Source: Nocardia paucivorans NBRC 100373 (lineage in GTDB: Bacteria; Actinomycetota; Actinomycetes; Mycobacteriales; Mycobacteriaceae). Taken from it: 64,000 bases of DNA. Positions 51,029 through 59,816 of this stretch are shown here, in pieces. The translations under genes were made by a program, and so were the position numbers. Positions within the stretch are counted from its first letter, which is position 1, and every line of letters starts with the position of its first letter. The notes beneath the pieces were generated by a model, which saw only the letters and a list, made by a program, of their open reading frames with translations, made no database searches and had not been told where the DNA came from. The stretch spans positions 120,064 to 184,063 of the forward strand of contig NZ_BAGE01000060.1 in the NCBI RefSeq assembly GCF_000308675.1, given 5' to 3'.

Positions 51029-52023
51029 CCCTCGCACCCTTCGGCAACCTGCGCGAAGCACAGCCAGTTGTCGGGGAACAGCCACGGGGCGCCGACCTCG
51101 GCGTAGTTGCCGTTACCCCAGGCATTGGTCAGGTAGCGCACCGAGGGCGGCATGATCGACAACAGTCGGTCCAGGTTGTCCTTGTTCTTCTGCAGACCGG
51201 TGGCCATCGTGTTCAGCTGGTCCAGCGTGCCGGAGAACTGCTCGTTGTTCTGGATGCCGATGTCCTGCAGCTGCCGGGTCAGCGTGGCCACATTGTCCAG
51301 TAGCTGACGCAGCAGTTCCTGACGTTCCATCACTCGCGAGGCGATCGCCTCACCTTGAGTGATGATCAACAGCACGCTGTTGCGATTGTCGGCGAGCAGC
51401 GTGGTGACCCGGTTGAGGTCCTTGAGCAGGGTATCGACATCGGCCTTGCGCTGATCGATCACCTTGGCCAGCGCGCCGACGCTGTCGAGCGACTGCGCCA
51501 CCAGCTCCGGGGAACCCTGCAACTGTTCGTTGAACAGGTTCAACGACTGGGCCAGTTTGTCGGCGTCGAGTTCCTGGAACTCCGGGGTACCCTTCTGGAT
51601 CACATCGGCGAGGTCGTAGGGGACCGCCGTATTGGACTTGTGGATCCGGTGGTCCGGCAGACCGGAACCATCACCCGGATCCAGGTCCACATAGCGGGCG
51701 CCGAGCAGGGTGGCCATCTTGATGGCCGCCCGGGCGTCCGGACCGAGCTTCACATCGCTGTCGACCTTCAGGGTTAGCAGGACGTGGTCGCCTTCCAACT
51801 CGGCGCCGGAAACCCGCCCGACCGGCACACCCGCGACATTCACCCGGTCACCCACGGTAATGCCCGCGGCCTGCACGAATTCCGCCTTGACGGTCTGTTG
51901 ACCGATACCGAGATTGCGGAACGTGCTCGACCCGATGAGCAGCACACCGACCACGAGCACGCCGATGATGCCGAGCGAGAAGTAGCGGTTGCGATTGAAC
52001 AGTTCCTTGAATTTGGTCATCAT
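51025..52023 (-). CDS. mceC: Mce family protein MceC
   Basis: A 332-aa Mce protein. Start ATG 52023 overlaps the mceB stop (ATGA); an earlier GTG at 52032 is in frame but less likely. One N-terminal transmembrane helix (YFSLGIIGVLVVGVLLIGSS), MCE domain (VNVAGVPVGRVSGAELEG, VLLTLKVDSDVKLGPDARA), then the helical tube region. ATGA-coupled to its neighbours on both sides, consistent with one transport complex. Confidence 0.9.
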   Translation of the reverse strand: MMTKFKELFNRNRYFSLGIIGVLVVGVLLIGSSTFRNLGIGQQTVKAEFVQAAGITVGDRVNVAGVPVGRVSGAELEGDHVLLTLKVDSDVKLGPDARAAIKMATLLGARYVDLDPGDGSGLPDHRIHKSNTAVPYDLADVIQKGTPEFQELDADKLAQSLNLFNEQLQGSPELVAQSLDSVGALAKVIDQRKADVDTLLKDLNRVTTLLADNRNSVLLIITQGEAIASRVMERQELLRQLLDNVATLTRQLQDIGIQNNEQFSGTLDQLNTMATGLQKNKDNLDRLLSIMPPSVRYLTNAWGNGNYAEVGAPWLFPDNWLCFAQVAEGCEG

Positions 52024-53048
52024 GGCCGGCACACCGCCGAGTGAGAGTTACCGCCGACCTGCGAGAAGAGCCCGCGCGGGAAGAGCACCCCGTACAGCGA
52101 GACATCCAGGCTGCAGATGTAGGCGTTGGCGTAGGCACCTTCGGAGGTGAACCGGCCCGCGTCGGCCAACACGCTCGGCAGATCGATCGCGGCCTGGTCC
52201 AGTTTGGCGCCATTGGCGAGCAGCAGGGTCAGCGCGTCCCGGGTGGAGTTCTGCACCTGCTGGAGTTTCGGTTGGATATTGCCGAACATGTTCACCAGCC
52301 CGGTCGACGCGTCCGCGATCTGGGTGGTCGACTGGAGCAGCGACTGGCCCTGTTCGTACAGACCGCCGATCAGCGCCCTGGTCTGCGTTATCAGCGTCTC
52401 CAATTCATCCCCTCGTTTGGCCAAACCCTGCATGACGCCGCTGAGGTTGGTGATGACATCGCTGAGAATGGCGTCCCGGCGCTGGAAATCGGTGGCCAGC
52501 GTCGCGGCCTGGGTGATGAACGAGCTCAGCGAGACCCGGTCACCCTGCAACGCCAGGATGAAGGTTTCCGAGAGCCGGTTCACCTGCGCGGGCTCGAGCA
52601 TCTGGAACAACGGCTGGAAGCCGTTGAGCAGCGCCGAGATATCGAAGGACGGCTCGGTGCGCTCCACCGGGATCCGACCGTGCTCCGGCAGTTCGGAGGC
52701 ATCTCCCTCGGTTCCCGGCGCCAGCGCCACATAGCGCTGACCGATGAGGTTCTGGTACCGCACCAGAGCCTTGGTGTTGCCGTACAGCGTCTGGTCGTTC
52801 TGGACGATAAAGGTGACCTCGGCATTGTTGTCGTCGGTCACCTCGATTCCGGTGACCTTGCCGACCCGCACCCCCGCCATTCGGACGTCGTCGCCTTCGC
52901 GCAGGCCCAGCACATCGGTGAAGACGGCCGAATAGGTCTTCGTACCACCCTCCACCGTTCGCGCCAACGTGTTCCAGACCAGCACGGTCACCAGCAGCGA
53001 AACAATGGTGAACAGGCCGAACCCGATCAGCGGTTTGCGAATACTCAT
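52020..53048 (-). CDS. mceB: Mce family protein MceB
   Basis: A 342-aa Mce protein. N-terminal anchor (RKPLIGFGLFTIVSLLVTVL), MCE domain (GTKTYSAVFTDVLGLREGDD, VRMAGVRVGKVTGIEVTDDN) and a helical C-terminus. ATG 53048 overlaps the mceA stop. Together with MceA, C-F and YrbE it forms the lipid transporter (cholesterol, fatty acids or other hydrophobics; not decided by sequence). Confidence 0.9.
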   Translation of the reverse strand: MSIRKPLIGFGLFTIVSLLVTVLVWNTLARTVEGGTKTYSAVFTDVLGLREGDDVRMAGVRVGKVTGIEVTDDNNAEVTFIVQNDQTLYGNTKALVRYQNLIGQRYVALAPGTEGDASELPEHGRIPVERTEPSFDISALLNGFQPLFQMLEPAQVNRLSETFILALQGDRVSLSSFITQAATLATDFQRRDAILSDVITNLSGVMQGLAKRGDELETLITQTRALIGGLYEQGQSLLQSTTQIADASTGLVNMFGNIQPKLQQVQNSTRDALTLLLANGAKLDQAAIDLPSVLADAGRFTSEGAYANAYICSLDVSLYGVLFPRGLFSQVGGNSHSAVCRP

Positions 53049-54559
53049 GCTGTTCCACCCGCGTCGGTCACCCGCAAGGTCCCGCCTTCCAGAATCGAAC
53101 TCAACATCAGGTACTCCACCGAGGAAGGCTTCCGGCCCATCAGGAGGGTCAACGCCGCATCACCCTCGTAGGTGATCGGTTTGGCCGCGGGGGCGACACC
53201 CGGCTGCCGATCGCTCGCCGGAGCGGCCGGCGCGCCCGGTTCGGCCGCCGGAGCCGGCGCCGGCGCGGGAGCCGGCGGCAGGATCGCCGGGAACAGTCCC
53301 TCCAGCGGGGTACCCGCGAACGGGTTCGTCGGCAGGCCGGGGATCACCGAGGGCGTCGGGGCGGGCGCGGGCGCCTCCACGGTCACCCCCGGGATAGGCG
53401 GCAGACCCGGCATCGGCGGCACGATCGGCAGCCCGTCGGCCGAGGACAGTCGACGCGGTTTCATCGCCTCGGGCAGGTAGCCGGGGTCGGCCACCGCCGG
53501 CGCGGTGAAGCAGCTCGGGCCGGCCAGATCCTCGTAGCGCGGGCAGTCGGCCACGGTGTTGGGCTGCCAGGGAGTGAAGGTCAGACCGGCGTTCCACACC
53601 ATCTGCCGCTGCGGACCCCAGTGGAAGGTCGTCGACAGTTTGCGCACCGAATCGTTGAGGTTGACGATCGCATTGGTGATCGCCTGCGGGTCGGCGGCCA
53701 GCGACCCGAAGGTCGCCTGCGTGCCCACGGTGAGTTCCTTACCGGTATCAGGGTTGCGCGCGAACAGGTCGTTCACCCGGTCCACCATGCCGGAGGCGCC
53801 GCTGATCAGGTCGACCAGTTCCTCCCGCCGGTCCGCAATGGTCTTGGCGGTCTTCACGGAGTTGGCCAGCACATCCATCAGCTCCGGCGCCGAGGCGTTG
53901 AGCGCGTGCGCGGAGTTGGAGAAATCGTCCAACAGCACGCCGAGATCCGGAATGGACTCGTCCACCGCGGTCAACCAGCGGTCGAGCCGCTCGACGGTCG
54001 ACCCGGGCACGCGGCCGCTGCCGTCCAGGGCGTAGGACAGGGTGCCCAACACCCGACCGAACTGCATCGGGTCGATTTCGTCGAGAATGTTCTGGACGGT
54101 GGTGAGGGTGTCCTGCAGGGCGATGGTGCCCAGGCTGCGGTCCTCCGCGATCACCGAGCCCTCTTCCAGATGACCGTCGGAGGGCCCGTTGTAGACCAGT
54201 TCTACCGAGGTGACCGCGAACAGGTTGCTCGGCACCACCCGGGCGGTGACATTGTTCGGGATGCCCTCGACGAACTCCGGCTTCAGATCGATGTCGACCT
54301 TCTGCAGTTCGCCCTTGGCGGCGACCGAGACATCCTTCACCGCGCCGACCAGCACGCCGCGGAACTTGACATCGGCCTCCTGCGGCAGACCGTCACCGGT
54401 GGTGGTCAGGTCGGCGGTGACTCGTACCTTGTCGACGAAATAGCCCTGGTACCGAGCCATCAGGAATACGAGCACCACGACGAAGACCAGCAGACCACAG
54501 ACACCGGCAATAAGCAGTTGACGCATGGTGGGCCCACGCCCACTTGGATCGATGATCAT
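53045..54559 (-). CDS. mceA: Mce family protein MceA
   Basis: A 504-aa Mce protein, the longest of the set. N-terminal transmembrane helix (RQLLIAGVCGLLVFVVVLVF), MCE domain (DKVRVTADLTTTGDGLPQEA, DVKFRGVLVGAVKDVSV), long helices, then a Pro/Ala-rich tail at ~385-465 (APAPTPSVIPGLPTN and repeated PAPAPAP) as in cell-surface MceA proteins. It begins 3 nt after the yrbEB stop and its stop overlaps the mceB start. Confidence 0.9.
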   Translation of the reverse strand: MIIDPSGRGPTMRQLLIAGVCGLLVFVVVLVFLMARYQGYFVDKVRVTADLTTTGDGLPQEADVKFRGVLVGAVKDVSVAAKGELQKVDIDLKPEFVEGIPNNVTARVVPSNLFAVTSVELVYNGPSDGHLEEGSVIAEDRSLGTIALQDTLTTVQNILDEIDPMQFGRVLGTLSYALDGSGRVPGSTVERLDRWLTAVDESIPDLGVLLDDFSNSAHALNASAPELMDVLANSVKTAKTIADRREELVDLISGASGMVDRVNDLFARNPDTGKELTVGTQATFGSLAADPQAITNAIVNLNDSVRKLSTTFHWGPQRQMVWNAGLTFTPWQPNTVADCPRYEDLAGPSCFTAPAVADPGYLPEAMKPRRLSSADGLPIVPPMPGLPPIPGVTVEAPAPAPTPSVIPGLPTNPFAGTPLEGLFPAILPPAPAPAPAPAAEPGAPAAPASDRQPGVAPAAKPITYEGDAALTLLMGRKPSSVEYLMLSSILEGGTLRVTDAGGTA

Positions 54560-54562
54560 TAC

Positions 54563-55426
54563 CTACCCTGAGATCCGGATGCCGGGGCTGATGCCCCAGA
54601 TGGCCAAGGTCATGAACAGGTCCGCGAAAACGACCACGATGATGCACATTTTGATCGCGCGGCCGGCCGCGACACCCACTCCCTCCGGACCACCGGAGGC
54701 GAAGAAGCCGTAATAGCACTGGATGAAGGTGGTTATCGCCACGAAGACGATCGCCTTCAGCAGCGAGTACAGCACGTCCGTCGGAATCAGGAACTGATAG
54801 AAGTAGTGCTGATAGGTGCCGCTGGCGGTACCACCCAGTAGCTGCACCGTCACCGAGCAGGAGATGTAGGCCATCGCCAGCCCGAGGCAGTACAGGGGAA
54901 GGATGGTCACCATGGCGGCGATCATCCGCGTGCTGACCAGATAGGGCAGCGGTCGAATGGCCACCGATTCCAGCGCGTCGATCTCCTCGGAGATGCGCAT
55001 CGCGCCGAGTTGCGCGGTGAACCGGCAACCCGCCTGCGCGGCGAAGGCCAGCGAGGCGAGCAGCGGACCGAGTTCCCGGGTGGTGGCGAACGCGGAGATG
55101 GCACCGGTGATCGGACTCAGGCCGAGTAGATCGAGCGAGGTGTGGCCCTGGATGCCCACGGTCATCCCACCGAACGCGCTCAGGATGAGCACCACACCGA
55201 TCGTCCCGCCACCGACGACGAGATTGCCATTACCCCAGGTGACGTCCGAGAGCAGTCGCCAGACTTCCTTCGGGTATTGCTTGAACGCCAACGGCATCGA
55301 GCCGACCGAACGCAAGAAGAAGAAGACCTGGTGTCCGAGTCGGGCGAGCATATCCACCGGGGCATTGGCCGCGGCGCGCAGACGCTGCAGCGGGCGCAGC
55401 AGCGGGGGCGTATAAGTTGCGGACAC
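54563..55426 (-). CDS. yrbEB: ABC-transporter permease YrbEB
   Basis: A 287-aa MlaE-like permease with about five to six transmembrane segments, the central EEIDALESVAIRPLPYLVST conserved cytoplasmic loop and SPITGAISAFATTRELGPLL. In the Mce transporters YrbEA/B form the inner-membrane channel driven by a separate ATPase (MceG), which is not in this window. GTG start at 55426, 3 nt after yrbEA. Confidence 0.9.
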   Translation of the reverse strand: MSATYTPPLLRPLQRLRAAANAPVDMLARLGHQVFFFLRSVGSMPLAFKQYPKEVWRLLSDVTWGNGNLVVGGGTIGVVLILSAFGGMTVGIQGHTSLDLLGLSPITGAISAFATTRELGPLLASLAFAAQAGCRFTAQLGAMRISEEIDALESVAIRPLPYLVSTRMIAAMVTILPLYCLGLAMAYISCSVTVQLLGGTASGTYQHYFYQFLIPTDVLYSLLKAIVFVAITTFIQCYYGFFASGGPEGVGVAAGRAIKMCIIVVVFADLFMTLAIWGISPGIRISG

Positions 55427-55429
55427 CTA

Positions 55430-56284
55430 TCACACCACCTGCGGGGGGAACACGGTGTTGTAGATCTGGGTGAAGATCACATTCACTCCGAACAGCATCA
55501 CCGCGGACATGACCACGGCGGTATTGACCGAGTTGGCGACACCGCCCGGACCGCCCCGGGTGTTCAATCCGGTATCACATGCGATGATTGCGGCCAACAG
55601 ACCGAACAATGTCGATTTGATAAGTGCCACAAGCAAATCGAGTGTGACGGCGAACGATGCGAAGGTATTGATATAGGAGCCCGGAGTGCCACCCTGCGCG
55701 AAGATATTGAATACGTAGCCGGTGAGAAACCCGACGAAGACCACGAATCCGCACAGCAGGAAGCTCACCAGCATGGCCGCGCCGAGCCGGGGAGCGACGA
55801 GTCGACGCATCGGGTCGACGCCCATGACCTTCATGGCGTCGATCTCCTCCCGGATGGTGCGGGAACCGAGGTCGGCGCAGATGGCCGAGCCGACCGCGCC
55901 GGCGATCATCAGCACGGTGACCAGCGGCGCACCCTGTTGGATGATGCCGAGACCGTTGGCGGCGCCGATGAACGAGGTGGCACCGACCTGCTGCGCGACC
56001 GCACCGACCTGGATCGAGACGATGACGCCGATCGGGATGGCGACCAACAGGGTCGGCGCCGCCGCGACACTGGCCATGAATGCGCACTGCCGGATGAACT
56101 CGTCGAACGGGAACCGTCCACGGAAAATGCTCACCACGAGCTCGGTAACGGCTTCGGCGCCCATGGTCATCTGACGGCCGAGCGTCTCCAGTGACTTTTT
56201 GGGATGGTCGCGCCAGTAGTCTTTCGTCCACTCCATCGCGCCGTTCAACCGCGAACCTGCCGGTGGACTCTTGGTCGACTGCAC
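55430..56284 (-). CDS. yrbEA: ABC-transporter permease YrbEA
   Basis: A 284-aa MlaE-like permease, first gene of the mce operon. Conserved EEIDAMKVMGVDPMRRLVAP loop, IQVGAVAQQVGATSFIGAAN and multiple transmembrane helices. The GTG at 56284 follows GAGAGGGG by 7 nt. Its promoter must lie in the 513-bp region to 56797, which contains repeated TAGACGC elements. Confidence 0.9.
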   Translation of the reverse strand: MQSTKSPPAGSRLNGAMEWTKDYWRDHPKKSLETLGRQMTMGAEAVTELVVSIFRGRFPFDEFIRQCAFMASVAAAPTLLVAIPIGVIVSIQVGAVAQQVGATSFIGAANGLGIIQQGAPLVTVLMIAGAVGSAICADLGSRTIREEIDAMKVMGVDPMRRLVAPRLGAAMLVSFLLCGFVVFVGFLTGYVFNIFAQGGTPGSYINTFASFAVTLDLLVALIKSTLFGLLAAIIACDTGLNTRGGPGGVANSVNTAVVMSAVMLFGVNVIFTQIYNTVFPPQVV

Positions 56285-56797
56285 TGACTAACCCCTCTCG
56301 ACGTCGGTTACCTACCCCGACGACTCGTTTGCTTGAGGCACCTTACTACGTAGTAGTGCAGAACACACCATAGACGCGTGATTACGGTCATAGACGCTTG
56401 TCACTATGCGTGGTGACCATTGAGTTATCGCACCGATGTTGGGATGACTCCCAATAGTTAACCTTCGGAACCGCGATAAACATACCGGCAGCATGGGAAC
56501 TTTTGGGAATCGCCAAGGGTAATCGGATTGATATTTACGGAATTCCTTCATAAAAATTGGAAGGCCATCGAGTCATCGTCACTCGACCGATACGCGAATA
56601 GCCATGGACGGTTATAGCCGGCAGCTATTCTTCCTGGAATATGAGTCGATGGATTCCCGCACCCCCATCGAACTCATGGGTAACGAGGATCCGGCGAACT
56701 CACCGGTTACTGCGGCTGAGGACGCACAAGAGTGGCGATACTGACAGGATGGGGTTCCGCACTGGCTCTCGTGCGGGCTTCCAACGTCTGGAGGGAC
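56285..56797. other. Divergent control region of the mce operon and S1 protease
   Basis: No supported gene. It contains a 12-bp palindrome TACTACGTAGTA (56344-56355), two copies of CATAGACGC(G/T)TG 20 bp apart (56369 and 56389), and an inverted repeat TTGGGA-TGAC-TCCCAA (56439-56454). The 20-bp spacing equals about two helical turns, as expected for a dimeric regulator. The right part carries the GGAGGGAC ribosome site of the protease gene. Confidence 0.5.
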
Positions 56798-57469
56798 ATG
56801 TTCAGCACATTCGCCAAGGCGGCCAAAGCCGTCTTCGCCCTTGCCCTCGGCGCGGCCCTGGTGGGCACCGGAGCCGGCGTCGCCCAGGCCGCTCCGGCTC
56901 CCGTGATCGGTGGCGGCTCGGGGATCATCATCGACGATATGTTCCAGTGCACGCTGACCACCGTGGGGCATGATTCCGCCGGACGGCTGATCGGCCTGAC
57001 CGCCGGACACTGCGGCGATCCGGGCGCTCGGGTGTATGCGGAGGCCAACCGGGGCTACGGACAGATCGGCACCTTCGTGCACTCCGACCACAAGTTGGAC
57101 TACGCCATCATCCAATTCCAGCCCGACCGGATCACCCCGGTGAACCGGATCGGCAATGTGACCATCACCGGGGTGGGCGATCCGCCGCAGTTCCCGATGA
57201 TCGTCTGCAAGGAAGGTCGCACCACCGGCAGCACCTGCGGCCCGGTCTGGGGCGATGTCTTCGACACCAACTACGAGACCTGGTCGCAGATGTGCGTCAT
57301 GGAGGGCGACTCCGGCGCGCCGGTGGTGGTCGGCACCACCCTGGTGGGCATGGTGAACGCCTACCTGGCGATCGCCTGCTTCGGACCCCATGTGGGTACC
57401 AATATGTCGGCGATCACCGCCGATATGAACGGTCGCGGCGGCATCGGCGCGGGCTACCGGCCCATCTGA
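56798..57469 (+). CDS. Secreted S1-family (chymotrypsin-like) serine peptidase
   Basis: A 223-aa exported protease-like protein. Signal peptide (FAKAAKAVFALALGAALVGT ending GVAQA). Catalytic His is in LTAGHCGD, Asp in KLDYAIIQF and Ser in EGDSGAPVV, so all three are present. Four or more cysteines (FQCT, HCGD, IVCK, STCGP, MCVMEGD, IACFG) should form disulfides. The start ATG 56798 follows GGAGGGAC; upstream sequence in frame is less credible. Divergent from mce. Confidence 0.82.
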   Translation: MFSTFAKAAKAVFALALGAALVGTGAGVAQAAPAPVIGGGSGIIIDDMFQCTLTTVGHDSAGRLIGLTAGHCGDPGARVYAEANRGYGQIGTFVHSDHKLDYAIIQFQPDRITPVNRIGNVTITGVGDPPQFPMIVCKEGRTTGSTCGPVWGDVFDTNYETWSQMCVMEGDSGAPVVVGTTLVGMVNAYLAIACFGPHVGTNMSAITADMNGRGGIGAGYRPI

Positions 57470-57500
57470 TCCGCCGGGCCGTACCAACCGGAAGCCAACA

Positions 57501-57544
57501 GCGCCGCGGTGAGCGGGTGGTGATACTCCCACTCACCGCGGCGC
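57501..57544. terminator. Hairpin between convergent genes
   Basis: Perfect 13-bp arms GCGCCGCGGTGAG / CTCACCGCGGCGC with a 18-nt loop between the serine peptidase stop and the lipoprotein stop. Confidence 0.75.
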
Positions 57545-57549
57545 GAAAC

Positions 57550-58161
57550 TCAGAACTCCTCGACACACACCACGAAACGGCGCTCACTGTAGACATATCC
57601 GGCGCTACCGGAACCACAGGCGCTGACATCGGTGGCGTTGCGTTCGATCGAGACCACCTTGACCCCCTCCGCGGCGCTCTCCGTGCAATCGATGCGCTTG
57701 GGATCCGAGCCGCCGACATCCATGCAGCCGCCCACCACCCAATCGATATCCAGGCACAGCGCACCCTGCTCGACGCCGTTGAGGCTTTCGGCATAGTAGT
57801 TGTCGGCGTCGCTCACGCACTGGGAACTCCGTTCCGCCTTACCGATGACCTTGTAGTTCGAGGCCCGGCTACCGCAGGACGCCTTCTCGATGGTGGCATT
57901 GGTAGTGGTTCCGCCCAGGGTGACACAGTCGCCGATCTCGGCCTCGAAATCGATCTGCCCACCGCGATCCGGCGATTCGGTGGTGGTTGGCCGCGACGAG
58001 GACCTCGGCGCCTTGGTCGGGTCGATGGCGCTGATGGTTCCGTCCTCGAGCGCCGGTTGCGCCTTACCTTCGATCTTGGAAGCACAGCCCGCGAGCACAA
58101 CAGCGGTCGCCGCGATTCCGGCACACAACACCATGGGGCGAGATGAAGCCCAGCCGGACAC
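57550..58161 (-). CDS. Putative exported lipoprotein (LppU-like)
   Basis: A 203-aa protein. The N-terminus (SSRPMVLCAGIAATAVVLAGCASK) carries a lipobox VLAGC. After a low-complexity linker (SSSRPTTTESPDRGG), the mature part holds repeated cysteines (EIGDCVTLGG, KASCGSRA, SSQCVSDADN, GALCLDIDWVVGGC, RIDCTESA, DVSACGSG, FVVCVEE), suggesting disulfide-bonded folding. I chose GTG 58161 because GGGAGG lies 6 nt upstream. LppU-like assignment is from general style; function unknown. Confidence 0.7.
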   Translation of the reverse strand: MSGWASSRPMVLCAGIAATAVVLAGCASKIEGKAQPALEDGTISAIDPTKAPRSSSRPTTTESPDRGGQIDFEAEIGDCVTLGGTTTNATIEKASCGSRASNYKVIGKAERSSQCVSDADNYYAESLNGVEQGALCLDIDWVVGGCMDVGGSDPKRIDCTESAAEGVKVVSIERNATDVSACGSGSAGYVYSERRFVVCVEEF

Positions 58162-58849
58162 GCACAGCCTCCCGATCCACCAGGCCGAACCCGACGACCC
58201 CTGTCCGAATCGCAGGTTCGACCTCAGCACTTTCCGCAATACATACATCATGGAGCACCCGACCGTCGACTCACGCGATATCCGGTAGCGCCGAACCGTC
58301 GTCGAGGTGCGAAACACCACACCGTTCGATTACCCCTCGACCACCCCGCCACCGAAGTGGAAAAAAAGAGAGTGAAATATATCACCAATAGGTTTGACCA
58401 GTAGTACCAACGGTTTTCGCTCTACCGGGCAGATGTCCGGCCTGTATACCGGATGACCGGCGAATTCCACGCAACACCCCGTCGAGCCACCCGCGAAATG
58501 AGCCGGGACACAAGCGATGCACATCGACTATCGCCTCGAATCCGAAGGTGGCTCACCCGGACCGGTTCGGGTAGGAATGGTCGGCGAAGTGGTAGGCGGA
58601 TGAGCGAATCGGGTTGCCCGTCATGGCACTCGCTTCGCACCCGTCGGGCGGGGCCACTCCTGGAGTCACGCGTGACCCGACTCCAGATCTCCGGCGTGGG
58701 CTCGTCCAGTGAACGAGCCCTGGAACACACCGCGTGTACGCACCGGCCCGGGGATGCACTACGAACTCCGCGAACGCGGAGTGCTGCACAGGACGTGTCG
58801 CCGGGTCGTTGGGCGTCGCGCTCCAGAGTTGAACGGACCGAGAACGAAT
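58162..58849. other. Leader region of the L,D-transpeptidase gene
   Basis: About 690 bp without a supported gene. Near the right end are a 12-bp palindrome GTCACGCGTGAC (58665-58676), a hairpin GGGCTCGT-N7-ACGAGCCC (58698-58720) and an inverted repeat ACTCCGCG-AA-CGCGGAGT (58765-58782). They lie within 120 bp and 70-190 bp upstream of the transpeptidase start, so they may form a structured leader or operators. Confidence 0.5.
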
Positions 58850-59746
58850 ATGCATGTCGCCAAGAACACCGAGTCGCTGTCGACCCGTCGTCGGGGTACG
58901 CGGCGGCTACGGCAGAGTCTCCTGATGACCGCCGCGATCGCCGCGGCCGGCACCCTGTCCACCGCTCCGGCCCAGGCCATCCCTGGGCTACCGGATCTAC
59001 CCACCGGCTCCGCGGGCATTGCCCGACCCACACCGCCGCCGGCGAATTTCGCCCCACCGGCCATCAATCCGTCCGAGGGCGAGACGGTGGGCGTGGCACA
59101 GCCGATCATCATCAATTTCAAAGAGCCGGTGTCCGATCGAGCCACGGCCGAGCAAGCTATCAAGATCACCTCGTCCAATCCGGTTGCGGGGCATTTCTAC
59201 TGGTTCGGCAACAAGCAGGTGCGCTGGCGGCCGAACGAATTCTGGCCGGCCGAAACCGATGTGGTGGTGGAGGCGGGTGGCAGCCGCAGCGCCTTCCACA
59301 TCGGTGAGGCGCTCATCGCCACCGCGGATGACAACACCAAGACCATCACCATCACCCGCAACGGCGAAGTGGTGCGCACCATGCCCACCTCCATGGGCAA
59401 ACCGGGCCACGAAACCCCCAACGGCACCTACATCGTCGGCGAGAAACGGCGGAAAATGGTGATGGACTCCTCCACCTACGGTGTCCCGATCGATGCCCCG
59501 GAGGGATACAAGCTCGACGTCGAATACGCCACCCGAATCTCCAACAGCGGCATCTTCGTCCACGCGGCACCGTGGTCGGTGGCACAGCAGGGTGTGTCCA
59601 ACGCCAGCCACGGGTGCCTGAACGTCAGCACCGACGACGCCAAGTGGTTCTTCGAGAACTTCAAGAAGGGCGACGCGGTGATCGTACGGAACACCGAGGG
59701 CGGCGTCCTCAACTACCAGGACGGCCTCGGCGACTGGAACGCCTGA
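58850..59746 (+). CDS. L,D-transpeptidase (YkuD)
   Basis: A 298-aa secreted peptidoglycan cross-linking enzyme. Signal peptide (SLLMTAAIAAAGTLSTAPAQ), proline-rich linker (PTPPPANFAPPA), an Ig-like domain (~residues 80-145), then the YkuD catalytic domain with IFVHAAPWS and SHGCLNVS (catalytic Cys in the HxxSHGC pattern). It makes 3-3 crosslinks, as LdtMt1-type enzymes do. Followed by a strong terminator. Confidence 0.9.
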   Translation: MHVAKNTESLSTRRRGTRRLRQSLLMTAAIAAAGTLSTAPAQAIPGLPDLPTGSAGIARPTPPPANFAPPAINPSEGETVGVAQPIIINFKEPVSDRATAEQAIKITSSNPVAGHFYWFGNKQVRWRPNEFWPAETDVVVEAGGSRSAFHIGEALIATADDNTKTITITRNGEVVRTMPTSMGKPGHETPNGTYIVGEKRRKMVMDSSTYGVPIDAPEGYKLDVEYATRISNSGIFVHAAPWSVAQQGVSNASHGCLNVSTDDAKWFFENFKKGDAVIVRNTEGGVLNYQDGLGDWNA

Positions 59747-59769
59747 ACAACCGAGATCACATGACGACG

Positions 59770-59804
59770 ACGGCGGTGCGCCCCGGCCCGGGGCGCACCG
59801 CCGT
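59770..59804. terminator. Strong hairpin between Ldt and M13 peptidase genes
   Basis: Perfect 16-bp arms ACGGCGGTGCGCCCCG / CGGGGCGCACCGCCGT around GCC, 23 bp after the transpeptidase stop. Confidence 0.8.
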
Positions 59805-59816
59805 TCGCTTTCGCGG

